Positions 16,986 through 25,984 of a stretch of DNA of 64,000 nt are shown here, piece by piece. Position 1 is the stretch's first letter; each line of letters begins with the position of its first letter. The position numbers were made by a program, and so were the translations under genes. The stretch is from Amycolatopsis rifamycinica (GTDB lineage: Bacteria; Actinomycetota; Actinomycetes; Mycobacteriales; Pseudonocardiaceae): contig NZ_JMQI01000028.1 of NCBI RefSeq assembly GCF_000695625.1, positions 124,001 to 188,000 of the forward strand, written 5' to 3'. Below the pieces are notes generated by a model, which worked only from the letters and a program-made list of their open reading frames with translations, was not told where the DNA came from and did not search any database.

Positions 16986-17530
16986 CGGGGTCACGACCAA
17001 GGCGATCCGCGTCTACCACGCGAAAGGCCTGCTCCCCGAGCCGGAACGCGACCGTTCCGGCTACCGCGCTTCCGATGCGGTCGAGCTGATCAAGATCCGC
17101 ACGCTCGCCGAGGCGGGCGTCCCCCTGGCCCGCATCCGCGAACTCCGTGCGGGCGACGGGCTCGCCGGGGCGCTCCGGCAGATCGACGACGTCGCCGCGC
17201 GGATCGCCGGGTTGCAGGCCACCCGCGTGCGCCTCCGCCGTCTCGCCGACGGCGATCTCTCGCCCCTGCCGGACGCGGTGGTGGCGTACCTGCGCCGGCT
17301 GCCCGGCCTCGGGTTCAGCGAGCGCTGGGTACGGCTGCAGGACGACCTGTGGACCCTGCTGTTCGCCACCCGCCCGGAGACGGCGCACACGAACTTCCGC
17401 GACCAGGCGGCGATGCCTGCCCGCGTACGACCCGGGTTCGGCGATCCCGGCGCTGGTGCAGGGCGAGGTCAACGCGTCCTCCCCCGCCTGGCGACGGCTC
17501 GACGGTCTCCTGCGGGACCGGCTCAGGTGA
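16966..17530 (+). pseudogene. MerR-family regulator, 5'-truncated and frameshifted
   Basis: The plus strand encodes a MerR winged helix from its first helix on: 'EQLAGYVGVTTKAIRVYHAKG', then 'ERDRSGYRASDAVELIKI' and 'AEAGVPLARIRELRAGD', followed by the dimer helix. No ATG, GTG or TTG lies close upstream in frame; the true start is missing. Around 17412-17420 the frame shifts by one base: the usual C-terminal part ('GSAIPALVQGEVNASSPAWR', ending at 17530) is in the next frame. Loss of the start plus a frameshift marks a pseudogene. Its end overlaps the stop of the convergent reductase gene. Confidence 0.7.
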
Positions 17531-18746
17531 GCGACGCCAGGTCGGCCGTCTTCAGCTGCTCCGCCGTCACCTTCGCGTGGCCGTCGACCAACGCTCCCAG
17601 GGCGTCGCCGTCGTCCCACATGTTCACGTTCATCGCCGCCGCCACTTCACCCTCGCGCAGCCAGAACGCCGTGAACTCGCGGGCGGCCAGGTCGCCGCGG
17701 ACCACCAGCTCGTCCGATGCCGGGTCCGCCAGGCCGCGGTACTCGCAGCCGAGGTCGTACTGGTCGGTGAAGAAGTACGGCGAGGCCAGGAACGGCTCGT
17801 CCGCGCCCAGCAGGTTCTGCGCCACGTGCGTGCCCTGGTCCTTGGCGTTCGCCCAGTGCTCGACCCGGACGCGGCGGTCGTAGCGCGGGTGGAAGTGGGC
17901 CGCGATGTCGCCCACGGCGTAGACGTCCGGGGCCGACGTGCGCAGGGCCGCGTCCACGGCCACCCCGCCGTCGTCCGACAGCTCCAAGCCCGCGTCGTGG
18001 GCCAGCTCCACCCTCGGGGCCGCGCCGACCGCGATCAGGACGACGTCCGCCGTCAGCTCTTCGCCGCCGCTCAGGCGGACGCCGCGGACGCCGTCCGGGC
18101 CGCCGGTGATCTCCGCGACCTGCTCGCCCAGGCGGTAGTGGACCCCGTTCGCGACGTGGAGGTCGCGGAACACCGCGCCGATCGTCTCGCCGACCACGTT
18201 CGCCAGCGGTACCGGCACCGGGTCGACGACCGTCACCTCCGCGTTGTGCGTCCGGGCCGCCGCGGCCGCTTCGGAGCCGAGCCAGCCCGCGCCGACGATC
18301 ACCACGCGCTCGGCGGCGGTGAACGCCGAACGCAGCTTCAGCGCGTCGTCCAGGGTCCGCAGCGTGTACAGCCCGGGCAGGTCGCCGCCGGGCACCGGCA
18401 GCCGGCGCGGCCGCGAGCCGGTCGCCAGGACCAGCCGGTCGTAGGGGTATGCGCCGTCCGCGTCGTCGACGACCTGCCGCGCGCCGAGCTCGATCCGGGT
18501 CGCCGTGACGCCGGCGGTGAACCGGATGTCCTTTTCGGCGTAGAACTTCTCTTCGTGCACCCAGTCGGGTTCGTCGGCGTTGCCCAGCAGCACGCCCTTC
18601 GACAGCGGCGGCAGCTCGTACGGGCGGTGCGGATCCGAGCCCAGCAACAGGATTTCGCCGGTGTACCCGCGTTCTCGCACCGCGGCCGCCGCGGACGCCC
18701 CACCGAGGCCCGCACCGACGATGACGATCTTCCGCGGTTCCGACAT
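17523..18746 (-). CDS. FAD-dependent NAD(P)H:ferredoxin reductase-type oxidoreductase
   Basis: A 407-aa flavoprotein of the pyridine nucleotide-disulfide/rubredoxin-ferredoxin reductase type. FAD motif 'VIVGAGLGGASAAAAVRERG' at residues 8-27, NAD(P)H motif 'VVIVGAGWLGSEAAAAAR' near 145-162, the 'DVYAVGDIA' FAD site near 275, and a C-terminal reductase-like dimer domain. It probably passes electrons from NAD(P)H to a ferredoxin that feeds a P450 or dioxygenase; no such partner is adjacent. ATG 18746 follows GGGAGGTATGG. Confidence 0.85.
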   Translation of the reverse strand: MSEPRKIVIVGAGLGGASAAAAVRERGYTGEILLLGSDPHRPYELPPLSKGVLLGNADEPDWVHEEKFYAEKDIRFTAGVTATRIELGARQVVDDADGAYPYDRLVLATGSRPRRLPVPGGDLPGLYTLRTLDDALKLRSAFTAAERVVIVGAGWLGSEAAAAARTHNAEVTVVDPVPVPLANVVGETIGAVFRDLHVANGVHYRLGEQVAEITGGPDGVRGVRLSGGEELTADVVLIAVGAAPRVELAHDAGLELSDDGGVAVDAALRTSAPDVYAVGDIAAHFHPRYDRRVRVEHWANAKDQGTHVAQNLLGADEPFLASPYFFTDQYDLGCEYRGLADPASDELVVRGDLAAREFTAFWLREGEVAAAMNVNMWDDGDALGALVDGHAKVTAEQLKTADLASLT

Positions 18747-18950
18747 CCATACCTCCCAGAGACGGCTGTGGAACCGGACGCTACTCCGGAATCGGCCGCG
18801 CGACGACCCGCGAGTACGCCGCAAAACCGCGAAGCGCAAGAGGAAACCCGCGAGTAGGCGGATCGGGTGAACCCGCGTCATAGCACCGCCGGCGCCCGCT
18901 CCCACCCTCGCACGGAGCACGACCACGACGAGGAAGCGAGGGCGGCGACC

Positions 18951-19151
18951 ATGAGTCGGGGCGAGTGGTCGATCGGCTGCCGGGATCTGGCCGGCAGGCG
19001 CAGGGATGTGACGGTGTTCGTCAGCAACGACAAGGTGGTGCTGGTCGCGCCGCCGGGGGAAGCGGCGGTGCTCGGGCCGCTCGACGTCGGACGGCTGCGC
19101 GCCGCCCTGCGGGACGCGGTCGTGGCGACGACCGACGAAGAAGAACACTGA
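18951..19151 (+). CDS. Small conserved protein (66 aa), unknown function
   Basis: A 66-aa protein: 'GEWSIGCRDLAGRRRDVTVF', then 'VSNDKVVLVAPPGEAAVLGP' and a charged helix ending with 'DEEEH'. The beta-rich first half and amphipathic helix suggest a small folded domain. No known motif. Start is ATG 18951; an upstream ATG at 18867 adds a low-complexity stretch. It is divergent from the ferredoxin reductase gene and lies before the acyl-reductase gene; whether they work together is unknown. Confidence 0.6.
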   Translation: MSRGEWSIGCRDLAGRRRDVTVFVSNDKVVLVAPPGEAAVLGPLDVGRLRAALRDAVVATTDEEEH

Positions 19152-19162
19152 CAACTACCGTT

Positions 19163-19178
19163 CCTACTTTTCAGTAGG
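19163..19178. promoter_or_regulatory. Inverted repeat in the acyl-reductase promoter region
   Basis: CCTACT and AGTAGG, perfect 6-base arms around TTTC, lie 33 bases before the acyl-reductase start, just upstream of a -10-like TAGAGT (19180-19185). The stem is too short and has no T-tract for a terminator, so an operator (TetR-like size) is more likely. Regulator unknown. Confidence 0.45.
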
Positions 19179-19210
19179 TTAGAGTCGGGCCCGACGAGAA
19201 GGGACCGGCC

Positions 19211-21190
19211 ATGACGACCTACTTCGTGACGGGCGCGACGGGCTTCATCGGGAAACGCCTGGTCGCCCGGCTGCTGCGGCGGCCGGAGACGGCCGCGGTC
19301 TACGCGCTGGTGCGGGAGACCTCCCGCGAGCGCCTGGCCACGTACGCGCGGGACTGGCCGGGAGCGGACAAGCTGCACCCGGTGCTCGGCGACCTCGCCG
19401 AACCCCGGCTCGGCGCCGACCCCGCCGAACTCCCCCACCTCGACCACGTCGTCCACCTCGGCGCGATCTACGACCTGACCGCCGGCGAGGAGGCCAACCG
19501 GCGCGCCAACGTCGAGGGCACCCGGCACCTGCTGGCCTTCGCCGCCGCGGCACGGGCCGGGCTGGTGCACCACGTGTCGTCGATCGCCGTCGCCGGCGAC
19601 CACGCCGGGCGGTTCACCGAGGCCGACTTCGACCTCGGGCAGCGCTTCGGTTCGCCGTACCACGCGACGAAGTTCCAGGCCGAAAAGCTCGTCCGCGAGC
19701 AGCCCCTGCCCTTCCGCGTCTACCGCCCCTCGGCCGTCGTCGGCGACTCGCGGACCGGCGAGATGGACAAGGTCGACGGGCCCTACTACTTCCTCCCGGC
19801 CATCTCGCGGCTGGCGGCCCTGCCCGGGCGCCTCCCGCTGGCCGCGCCCGACCTGGGCGCGACGAACCTGGTGCCGGTCGACTACGTCGTGGAGGCGATG
19901 GAGTACTTGATGCACCGGGACGCGCCCTCGGGGACGACCTACCACCTCGCCGCCGCGCGCCCGCAATCGCTCAACTCCGTCTACAACGCCTTCGCGCGGG
20001 CCGCCGGCGGGCCGGTGATCCGGGCCGTGCTGCCCGCCGGGCCGTCGGGCGCGCTGCGTCGCGCGGGCGGCCGCCTGGCGCACGCGGCCGCGGCCGGGAT
20101 CGACCGCGTGCCGGGCGGCCGGGGCGCCCGCGCGGCCGTCCTCGAGGAACTGGGCGTTCCCCTGGCCGTGCTGCCGCACCTGACCATGGACGTCGTCTTC
20201 GACACCGCGCGCACCACGACGGCGTTGTTCGGCAGCGGCATCGAACTCCCGGAGCTGCGGGAGTACGCGGCGCCGCTCTACCGGTACTGGCGGGCCCACC
20301 TCGATCCCGACCGCGCGCGCCGCACCCCCGGCCTCGCCGGGCGCACGGTGCTGATCACCGGCGCGTCGTCCGGGATCGGCCGGGCGTCGGCGCTCGCCGT
20401 GGCCCGCAAAGGCGCGAAGGTCATCCTCGTGGCCCGCCGGGCTTCCGAGCTCGAAGAGGTCCGGGCGGAGATCCTCGCGGCGGGCGGCACCGCCGCGGCG
20501 TACCCGTGCGACCTCACCGACGGCGACGCCGTCGACGCGCTGGTCAAGGACGTGCTCGCCGACCACGGCGCGGTGGACGTGCTGGTGAACAACGCCGGCC
20601 GGTCGATCCGGCGCTCGGTCGCGCTGTCCACGCAGCGGTTCCACGACTTCGAGCGCACGATGGCGATCAACTACTTCGGCCCGGTCCGGTTGATCCTCGG
20701 CTTCCTGCCGTCGATGGCCGAGCGCCGGTTCGGCCACGTCGTCAACGTCACGACCCAGGGCCTGCAGACCGACACCCCGCGCTTCTCGGCCTACCTGGCG
20801 TCGAAGGCGGCGCTGGAGGAGTTCGGGCTGACGGCCGGGCGCGAGACGCTCTCGGACGGCGTCACGTTCACGTCGGTGCGGATGCCGCTGGTGCGGACGC
20901 CGATGATCGCGCCGACCGGCTACCGCGGGATCCCGTCGAGCAGCCCCGAACGCGCCGCCGCGCTGGTGGTGAAGGCCTGCGAGGAGCGGCCGGAGATCCT
21001 CAGCCTCCCCGAAGGCCGCGCCGCCGAACTGGCTACCCTGGCCGCGCCGAAGCTCGCCCGGTTCGCCGCGCACCTGGCCTACCGGGCGATGCCGGAATCC
21101 GCGCCCGAGGCGCGCGGGCTGCCCCGCCGGTCCGCGCCGGCGTCGATCGCGGCGACGGTGACCCGCCTGATCTGGCGCCGTCGCGCCTGA
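19211..21190 (+). CDS. Two-domain acyl reductase (extended SDR plus classical SDR)
   Basis: A 659-aa cytosolic or membrane-associated enzyme. Residues 1-340 form an extended SDR/male-sterility-type domain: 'YFVTGATGFIGKRLVARLL', 'YHATKFQAEKLVRE' with the catalytic Tyr/Lys. Residues 375-620 form a classical SDR domain: 'VLITGASSGIGRASALAVAR', 'VNNAGRSIRRS', 'SAYLASKAAL'. The same two-domain layout occurs in mycobacterial fatty acyl-CoA reductases that make fatty aldehydes or alcohols for wax or lipid synthesis. The C-terminal end (APASIAATVTRLIWRRRA) is basic and may bind membranes. Exact substrate is inferred. Confidence 0.82.
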   Translation: MTTYFVTGATGFIGKRLVARLLRRPETAAVYALVRETSRERLATYARDWPGADKLHPVLGDLAEPRLGADPAELPHLDHVVHLGAIYDLTAGEEANRRANVEGTRHLLAFAAAARAGLVHHVSSIAVAGDHAGRFTEADFDLGQRFGSPYHATKFQAEKLVREQPLPFRVYRPSAVVGDSRTGEMDKVDGPYYFLPAISRLAALPGRLPLAAPDLGATNLVPVDYVVEAMEYLMHRDAPSGTTYHLAAARPQSLNSVYNAFARAAGGPVIRAVLPAGPSGALRRAGGRLAHAAAAGIDRVPGGRGARAAVLEELGVPLAVLPHLTMDVVFDTARTTTALFGSGIELPELREYAAPLYRYWRAHLDPDRARRTPGLAGRTVLITGASSGIGRASALAVARKGAKVILVARRASELEEVRAEILAAGGTAAAYPCDLTDGDAVDALVKDVLADHGAVDVLVNNAGRSIRRSVALSTQRFHDFERTMAINYFGPVRLILGFLPSMAERRFGHVVNVTTQGLQTDTPRFSAYLASKAALEEFGLTAGRETLSDGVTFTSVRMPLVRTPMIAPTGYRGIPSSSPERAAALVVKACEERPEILSLPEGRAAELATLAAPKLARFAAHLAYRAMPESAPEARGLPRRSAPASIAATVTRLIWRRRA

Positions 21191-21290
21191 TTTCCGCGAA
21201 TTCCGCGGAAACGCTGGCACGCACGCGACGGTACTTCTACCCTCGCGCGAGTCCCGTACACCCGTGCGGGCTTCAACTGGGGAGTTCGAA

Positions 21291-21374
21291 ATGCCGGTAT
21301 CCAGCACAGGACAACGCACGGCCGTGACCGACGAGACGGCCGTGATCGGCACCGCGCGGCGCACCCTCGGGTGA
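21291..21374 (+). CDS. Candidate 27-aa small protein gene
   Basis: A short frame ATG...TGA encodes 27 residues (MPVSSTGQRTAV..., ending RRTLG) with no cysteine or membrane segment. It has the parts of a complete gene: a plausible promoter (CTGGCA 21214-21219, 18 bases, TACCCT 21238-21243), a ribosome site GGGGAG seven bases before the ATG, and a perfect terminator hairpin seven bases after the stop. It could also be a small regulatory RNA that happens to carry a frame. I do not recognise the peptide. Confidence 0.45.
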   Translation: MPVSSTGQRTAVTDETAVIGTARRTLG

Positions 21375-21380
21375 CGTCCG

Positions 21381-21410
21381 GCCGGAGCCGGGCTCGCGCC
21401 CGGCTCCGGC
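21381..21410 (+). terminator. Strong hairpin terminator after the 27-aa ORF
   Basis: A perfect 13-bp GC-rich stem (21381-21393 with 21398-21410) closed by a TCGC tetraloop. It sits six bases after the stop of the small ORF and 160 bp before the next gene, so it belongs to the short transcript. Confidence 0.7.
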
Positions 21411-21569
21411 TTCCCGGTCGGTTCCGCCCACCCCCGGCGTCCTGACTGGGTCCGTTCCGGCGGGCGTCCGGGCGTGGTGCACGCGGGCGGGTGGTGGCGT
21501 GCACGCCGGTGCCCGCTCCGGCCGCTACCATCGCTTCCCGGGTGATCGGGAGCGGAAGGCGGGCGGGGC

Positions 21570-23339
21570 GTGGACGTGGCGAGTCCTGCGCAGGTCGCCA
21601 CGACGCCGGCGCCGCCGGCGCGCACCCGGCCCCTGCTGCGCTGGAGCGTCCACGCCGGCTGGGTGCTGCTGCTCGCGCTGGCCACCGAACTCCGCGTCGG
21701 CCGCTTCGGCTTCCACCCCTCCGACCAGGGCTTCATCCTCGCCCAGGCGTGGCGGGTGCTGCACGGCGAAGTCCCGCACGCGGACATCATCTCCGCCCGC
21801 CCGCTGGGCTCCGCGGTGCTGCACGTCGCCGACTACGCGCTGCCGATGCCGCTGTTCTTCGGCTCCAGCTTCCTGGCCATGGTCGAAATCATCGTGGCCA
21901 CGATCGCGTTCGCCGCGCTGGTCACGCGGCGCCGGGTGCTCGACTGGGGCCCGGGGATGACCGCGATCGTCGCGGCCGCGTCGCTGATCAACCTCAACGC
22001 CTTCCCCCTGATGGCCTGGCACACCATCGACGGCATCGCGCTCACCGCCTGCGGCGCCTGGGCCCTCGACGCGGGTCTGGGCAGCGGCCGCGCGCTCGCC
22101 CGCCGCGGCGGGCTGGCGCTGCTCGGCAGCGCCGTGTTCGTCAAGCAGAGCTTCGTGCTGGCCGCGGTGATCGGCCTGGTCTGGCTGCTGCTGCACCCGG
22201 CGACGCGGGCCGGCACGCGCCGCGCGCTGCGGCTGGTCCTCGACCTGCTCGCGCTCGGCGCGCCCGGGCTGGCGTACGTGGCGTGGGTGAGCCTCGGCGG
22301 CGGCTTCACGGAGATGGTGGAGCAGGTCACCGGCGGCGTGCCCGCGTACGGCGAGCGGCTGCTCGGGCTGTGGCTCGACGACCCGGAGGCGCTGACCAGG
22401 GCCCCCGGGCGCGAGCTGGGCTTCTTTGCCGCCATCGCCGTGGTGCTGCTGGCCGTCCGGCTGCCCGGCGACCGCCTCGGGGCGGCCGGGCGGGTGGCGT
22501 CCTGGGTGCTGGTGCTCGCCGGCGCCGCCGCGGTGGTCCGGACCGTCGTCGACGGCCGGTTCACCGGCGCCACGCGCTGGGCGGACGTCCTGTGGTGGAT
22601 CCTCGCGGTCAGCGTGCCGGTGAACGCGGCCGTGCGGCGGAAGGTGCCGTGGCCCGGGCTGCTCGTGCTCGCCACCGGGTTCATGATCAGCCTGTCCTGG
22701 GGCAACGACACCCCGACGCTGCTCACCGGCACCCTGGCCCTGACGGCGTTGCTGCTGCTGGGCGAGCTGGTCCCGGCCCGGCCGCGTCGCTGGGTCACCG
22801 CGACGGCCGGCCTGACGGCGGTGGCGGTCTGCGGCGGGGTCGTCGTCGCCCGCCACGACCAGGCGGCCTACCTCGACGTCGGGCACGACCGGCTGACCGA
22901 GGACCTCGGGGCGGTCACCCCGGCGATGGCCGGCATCCGCACGAACCCGTCGACGTTCACCTTCGTCCGGCAGATCCGCGACTGCCTGGACCGCTTCCCG
23001 GCGCCGCGGACGGCGATCCTGCCGGACAGCCCGTTCGCCTACCCCGCGTTCGGCCTGCGCAACCCGTTCCCCCTCGAGTGGCCGCTGCCGCTGGAGATCG
23101 TCGGCGACGCGCCCGAGCGCATGCTCGCGACGGCGGACCGGCTGAACCGCGAGGGCGGTTACCTGGTCCTGTTCCAGACCGATTCGTACCGGATGCTCGC
23201 CACGGGCGGCCCGGTGCCGGAGTCGATCCCGGCCGGCACGCCGGTGTTCGACTACCTGGGGCTGGAGAAGGCGATCCAGGCCCGGCTCACGGGCCGCACC
23301 GTGACCTGCGGCAGCTTCGTGGGCGAGTACGTCCCCTAG
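21570..23339 (+). CDS. Polytopic membrane protein, GT-C glycosyltransferase-like
   Basis: A 589-aa membrane protein: about 11 to 13 hydrophobic helices to residue 430, then a soluble C-terminal domain of about 150 residues. After the first helix comes 'GFHPSDQGFILAQAWRVLHG', a loop with an Asp in the place where GT-C enzymes keep their catalytic acid. Such proteins move sugars from polyprenyl-phosphate donors to the outer envelope. No closer family is recognised, so the glycosyltransferase role is tentative. The GTG start at 21570 is preceded by GGCGGGGC. It converges with the monooxygenase gene, overlapping by four bases. Confidence 0.6.
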   Translation: MDVASPAQVATTPAPPARTRPLLRWSVHAGWVLLLALATELRVGRFGFHPSDQGFILAQAWRVLHGEVPHADIISARPLGSAVLHVADYALPMPLFFGSSFLAMVEIIVATIAFAALVTRRRVLDWGPGMTAIVAAASLINLNAFPLMAWHTIDGIALTACGAWALDAGLGSGRALARRGGLALLGSAVFVKQSFVLAAVIGLVWLLLHPATRAGTRRALRLVLDLLALGAPGLAYVAWVSLGGGFTEMVEQVTGGVPAYGERLLGLWLDDPEALTRAPGRELGFFAAIAVVLLAVRLPGDRLGAAGRVASWVLVLAGAAAVVRTVVDGRFTGATRWADVLWWILAVSVPVNAAVRRKVPWPGLLVLATGFMISLSWGNDTPTLLTGTLALTALLLLGELVPARPRRWVTATAGLTAVAVCGGVVVARHDQAAYLDVGHDRLTEDLGAVTPAMAGIRTNPSTFTFVRQIRDCLDRFPAPRTAILPDSPFAYPAFGLRNPFPLEWPLPLEIVGDAPERMLATADRLNREGGYLVLFQTDSYRMLATGGPVPESIPAGTPVFDYLGLEKAIQARLTGRTVTCGSFVGEYVP

Positions 23340-24487
23340 GACTCCCGCACGGCCCCGGTGAACTCGTCGAACGCGTCGACCAGGATCCGCGCGACGTCGT
23401 CCTCCCCGGCCCCGGCGAGCAGTTCCTCGAACCGGGTGGCTTCGGCGCCCACCTCGGCGCTGCGCGGGAACATCGCCGCCTCGTACTCGGCGAGCGCGGT
23501 CTCGACGTCGTCGGGACGGGCGGCGAGGGCCTGGCCGAGCTCGGCGCCGTCGAGCATGGCCAAGTTGGCGCCTTCGCCGTTGGCCGGCATGAGGTGGGCC
23601 GCGTCGCCGATCAACGTCACCCCGGGGACCCGCGCCCAGCGGTGCCCGAGCGGCAACGTGTAGTGGGGACGCAGGACCGGCGCGGTGTCGCCGTCGGTGA
23701 TCAGGGCGGTGAGCTCCGGTGCCCAGCCGTCGAACTCCGCCGCGATCCGGGCGGCGGCCCCGGCGGGATCGCCGAAGTCGATGGTGGCGAACCAGTCCAG
23801 CGGCCGGGCGAGCGACACGTAGGTGTGCAGCGTGTCCCCGCGCTCCCGGTGGGCGTGGATGCCCTTGCCCACCGACGGCACCATCAGCGAGCCGCCGCCC
23901 ACCGCCTTCGCCGCGGCGGGGTGCCGGGTGTCGGCGTCGTACAGGTAGAGCTCGACGAAGGCCTCGCCGACGTACTCGGGAACCACCTCGGTGAGCAGCG
24001 GCCGGATCCGCGACCACGCGCCGTCCGCGCCGACCAGCAGGCCGGTGGTGAGGGTGCCGCCGCCGGCGAACACGACCTCGTGGCGGCCGGCGCCGACGGC
24101 GCGGGCGCCGGTCACCTTGTGTCCCCAGTGGACAGTGCCGGCCGGCAGCGCGTCGAGCAGCATCCGCCGCAGGTCGGCGCGCTGCACCTCGGGGCGGCCG
24201 CCGGTGCCGTCGTCGGCCCGCTCGGCCAGCACGGTCCCGTGCCGGTCGAGGACCCGCATCGCCTGCCTGCCGTCCAGGACGAGGCCGCGGAAGGCGTCCG
24301 TCAGCCCGGCCGCTTCGACGGCGAGCTGCCCGTTGTAGTCGTGGATGTCGAGCATCCCGCCCTGCGTCCGGGCCAGCGGGGACGGCTCGGCTTCGTAGAC
24401 CGCGGCCGGGATGCCGTGGACGTGCAGGACGCGGGCGAGGGTGAGGCCGCCGAGGCCGGCGCCGACGATCGTGACCGGGGTGTGCAT
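23336..24487 (-). CDS. FAD-dependent monooxygenase, TetX-like
   Basis: A 383-aa group A flavin monooxygenase: FAD motif 'TIVGAGLGGLTLARVLHVHG' at residues 5-24, the 'GADGAWSRIRPLL' dinucleotide motif near 155-167, and 'LIGDAAHLMPANGEGANLAM' near 285-304. The last motif and the 'MLDIHDYNGQ' segment resemble the TetX tetracycline-inactivating branch, but many members act on other aromatics. ATG 24487 follows GAAGGAGCACGC. It is preceded on the same strand by a MocR regulator gene, so they may be co-regulated. Drug substrate not shown. Confidence 0.78.
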   Translation of the reverse strand: MHTPVTIVGAGLGGLTLARVLHVHGIPAAVYEAEPSPLARTQGGMLDIHDYNGQLAVEAAGLTDAFRGLVLDGRQAMRVLDRHGTVLAERADDGTGGRPEVQRADLRRMLLDALPAGTVHWGHKVTGARAVGAGRHEVVFAGGGTLTTGLLVGADGAWSRIRPLLTEVVPEYVGEAFVELYLYDADTRHPAAAKAVGGGSLMVPSVGKGIHAHRERGDTLHTYVSLARPLDWFATIDFGDPAGAAARIAAEFDGWAPELTALITDGDTAPVLRPHYTLPLGHRWARVPGVTLIGDAAHLMPANGEGANLAMLDGAELGQALAARPDDVETALAEYEAAMFPRSAEVGAEATRFEELLAGAGEDDVARILVDAFDEFTGAVRES

Positions 24488-24590
24488 GCGTGCTCCTTCG
24501 GGCTGGGTGGTGACCTCCGAAGGCTGGCGAAGATCGCTGGCGCGCGACGCACACGGCGCTGACACGCTCTGGCAGGCGTCGCCGCGGCTG

Positions 24591-25913
24591 TCAGTCGGCG
24601 AGCAGGTCGTCCGGACTGCCGCTCGCCAGGCCCGCCAGGACGTCGAGCGCCGAAGCCAGCGTCGCCGCCGGCGGGGCCGACACCGCGATCCGCACCGCGT
24701 TCGGCGCGTGGCCCGGCAGCACCGCGAACGCCGCCGCCGGGGAGAGCGCGATCCCCCGGCGGGCCGCCGCCGCGACGAACGTCTCCGCCCGCCAGCGCTC
24801 CGGCAGTTCCCACCAGCGGTGGTAGGACGCCGGATCGCCGCGCAGGCCCGGCAGGTTTTCCGCCACGACGGCCGCGCGCGCGGCCGCGTCCCGCCGCTTC
24901 GCCGCCTCGATCTCGGCCAGGGTGCCCGTCACGATCCACTGCGTCGCCGCTTCGACGGCGAACCGGGACGCGGCCCAGGCCCCCGAACGCACCGACGACG
25001 CCAGCCGCGCGGTCCAGGACGGGGGTGCCACGAGGAACCCCGCCGTCAGGCCCGGGGCGACCCGCTTGGACAGGCTGTCGACGAACACCGTCCGCTCCGG
25101 CGCGTACGCGGCGAAAGGGCGTACGTCGTCGCGCAGGAACGTGTAGATGCCGTCCTCGATCACCGGGAGGTCCAGGCGGCCCGTGACCTCGGCCAGCTCG
25201 GCGCGGCGCCGCGGGGGCATCGTCGTGCCGAGCGGGTTGTGCAGGGTCGGCTGGACGTAGAGCGCGCGCACCGGTCCGGCCGCGGCCAGGGCCGCCGGTA
25301 CCAGCCCGGACTCGTCGGTCTCGATCGGCACGAGCTCCACGCCGAGGCGCGACGCGAGGGCCTTCACCACCGGGTACGTCAGGGACTCCACCGCGAGCCG
25401 CTCGCCGACCGGCACGAACGCGGCGATCGAGGCCGCCAGTGCCTGCCTGCCGTTGCCGGTGAACAGCACCGTCGCCGGGTCCGGGCGCCAATCGCCGCGC
25501 GCGAGCAGGCCGGCCGCGGCCTCGCGGGCCACCGGGGTGCCCGCGGCGCCGATCGGGTGCAGGGCCGCGGTCAGGACGTCCTCGCGCAGCAACGGTTCCA
25601 GCGCGCGGGCCAGCCGCGCCGACTCCTCCGGCAGGACGGCGAAGTTGAGCTCGAGGTCGACGCGGGCGTCGCCGGGCTCGGCGAGGGCGGGTTCGGGCGG
25701 CGGCTTGGCCGCGCGGACGAACGTGCCGCGGCCGACCTCGCCGACCGCGAGGCCGCGCCGGACGAGCTCGCCGTAGACGCGGGCGGCCGTGGAGCCGGCG
25801 ATGCCGCGCTGCCGCGCGAAGCGGCGCTGGGGCGGGAGCCGGTCGCCGGGCCGGAGGCGGCCGGCCTCGATCTCGGCGGCGATGGCGTCCGCGACGACGC
25901 GGTAGTCGTCCAT
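24591..25913 (-). CDS. MocR-type regulator (GntR helix-turn-helix fused to aminotransferase domain)
   Basis: A 440-aa protein: winged helix at residues 1-70 ('DRLPPQRRFARQRGIAGSTA') and a fold-type I aminotransferase domain at about 90-430. The PLP lysine is in 'DSLSKRVAPGLTAGF'; 'YVQPTLHNPLGTTMPP' is the usual cofactor loop. MocR regulators bind PLP and an amino compound and act as transcription factors. Start ATG 25913 follows GGAGGGGACC; the ATG 36 bases upstream is not supported. It is divergent from the O-methyltransferase gene with a 71-bp gap, and may control that gene or the monooxygenase. Confidence 0.85.
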   Translation of the reverse strand: MDDYRVVADAIAAEIEAGRLRPGDRLPPQRRFARQRGIAGSTAARVYGELVRRGLAVGEVGRGTFVRAAKPPPEPALAEPGDARVDLELNFAVLPEESARLARALEPLLREDVLTAALHPIGAAGTPVAREAAAGLLARGDWRPDPATVLFTGNGRQALAASIAAFVPVGERLAVESLTYPVVKALASRLGVELVPIETDESGLVPAALAAAGPVRALYVQPTLHNPLGTTMPPRRRAELAEVTGRLDLPVIEDGIYTFLRDDVRPFAAYAPERTVFVDSLSKRVAPGLTAGFLVAPPSWTARLASSVRSGAWAASRFAVEAATQWIVTGTLAEIEAAKRRDAAARAAVVAENLPGLRGDPASYHRWWELPERWRAETFVAAAARRGIALSPAAAFAVLPGHAPNAVRIAVSAPPAATLASALDVLAGLASGSPDDLLAD

Positions 25914-25984
25914 GGTCCCCTCCCCGCCGGAAACGCCGTCGGCGAGCATGATCCCACCCGGGCTAGATTGGCCGTGGAGGTGCC

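Noticed and set aside
21491..24562. Long open frames (over 1000 codons) on both strands across the membrane protein and monooxygenase genes
   Set aside because: They overlap two well-supported genes in other frames and have biased, low-complexity composition.
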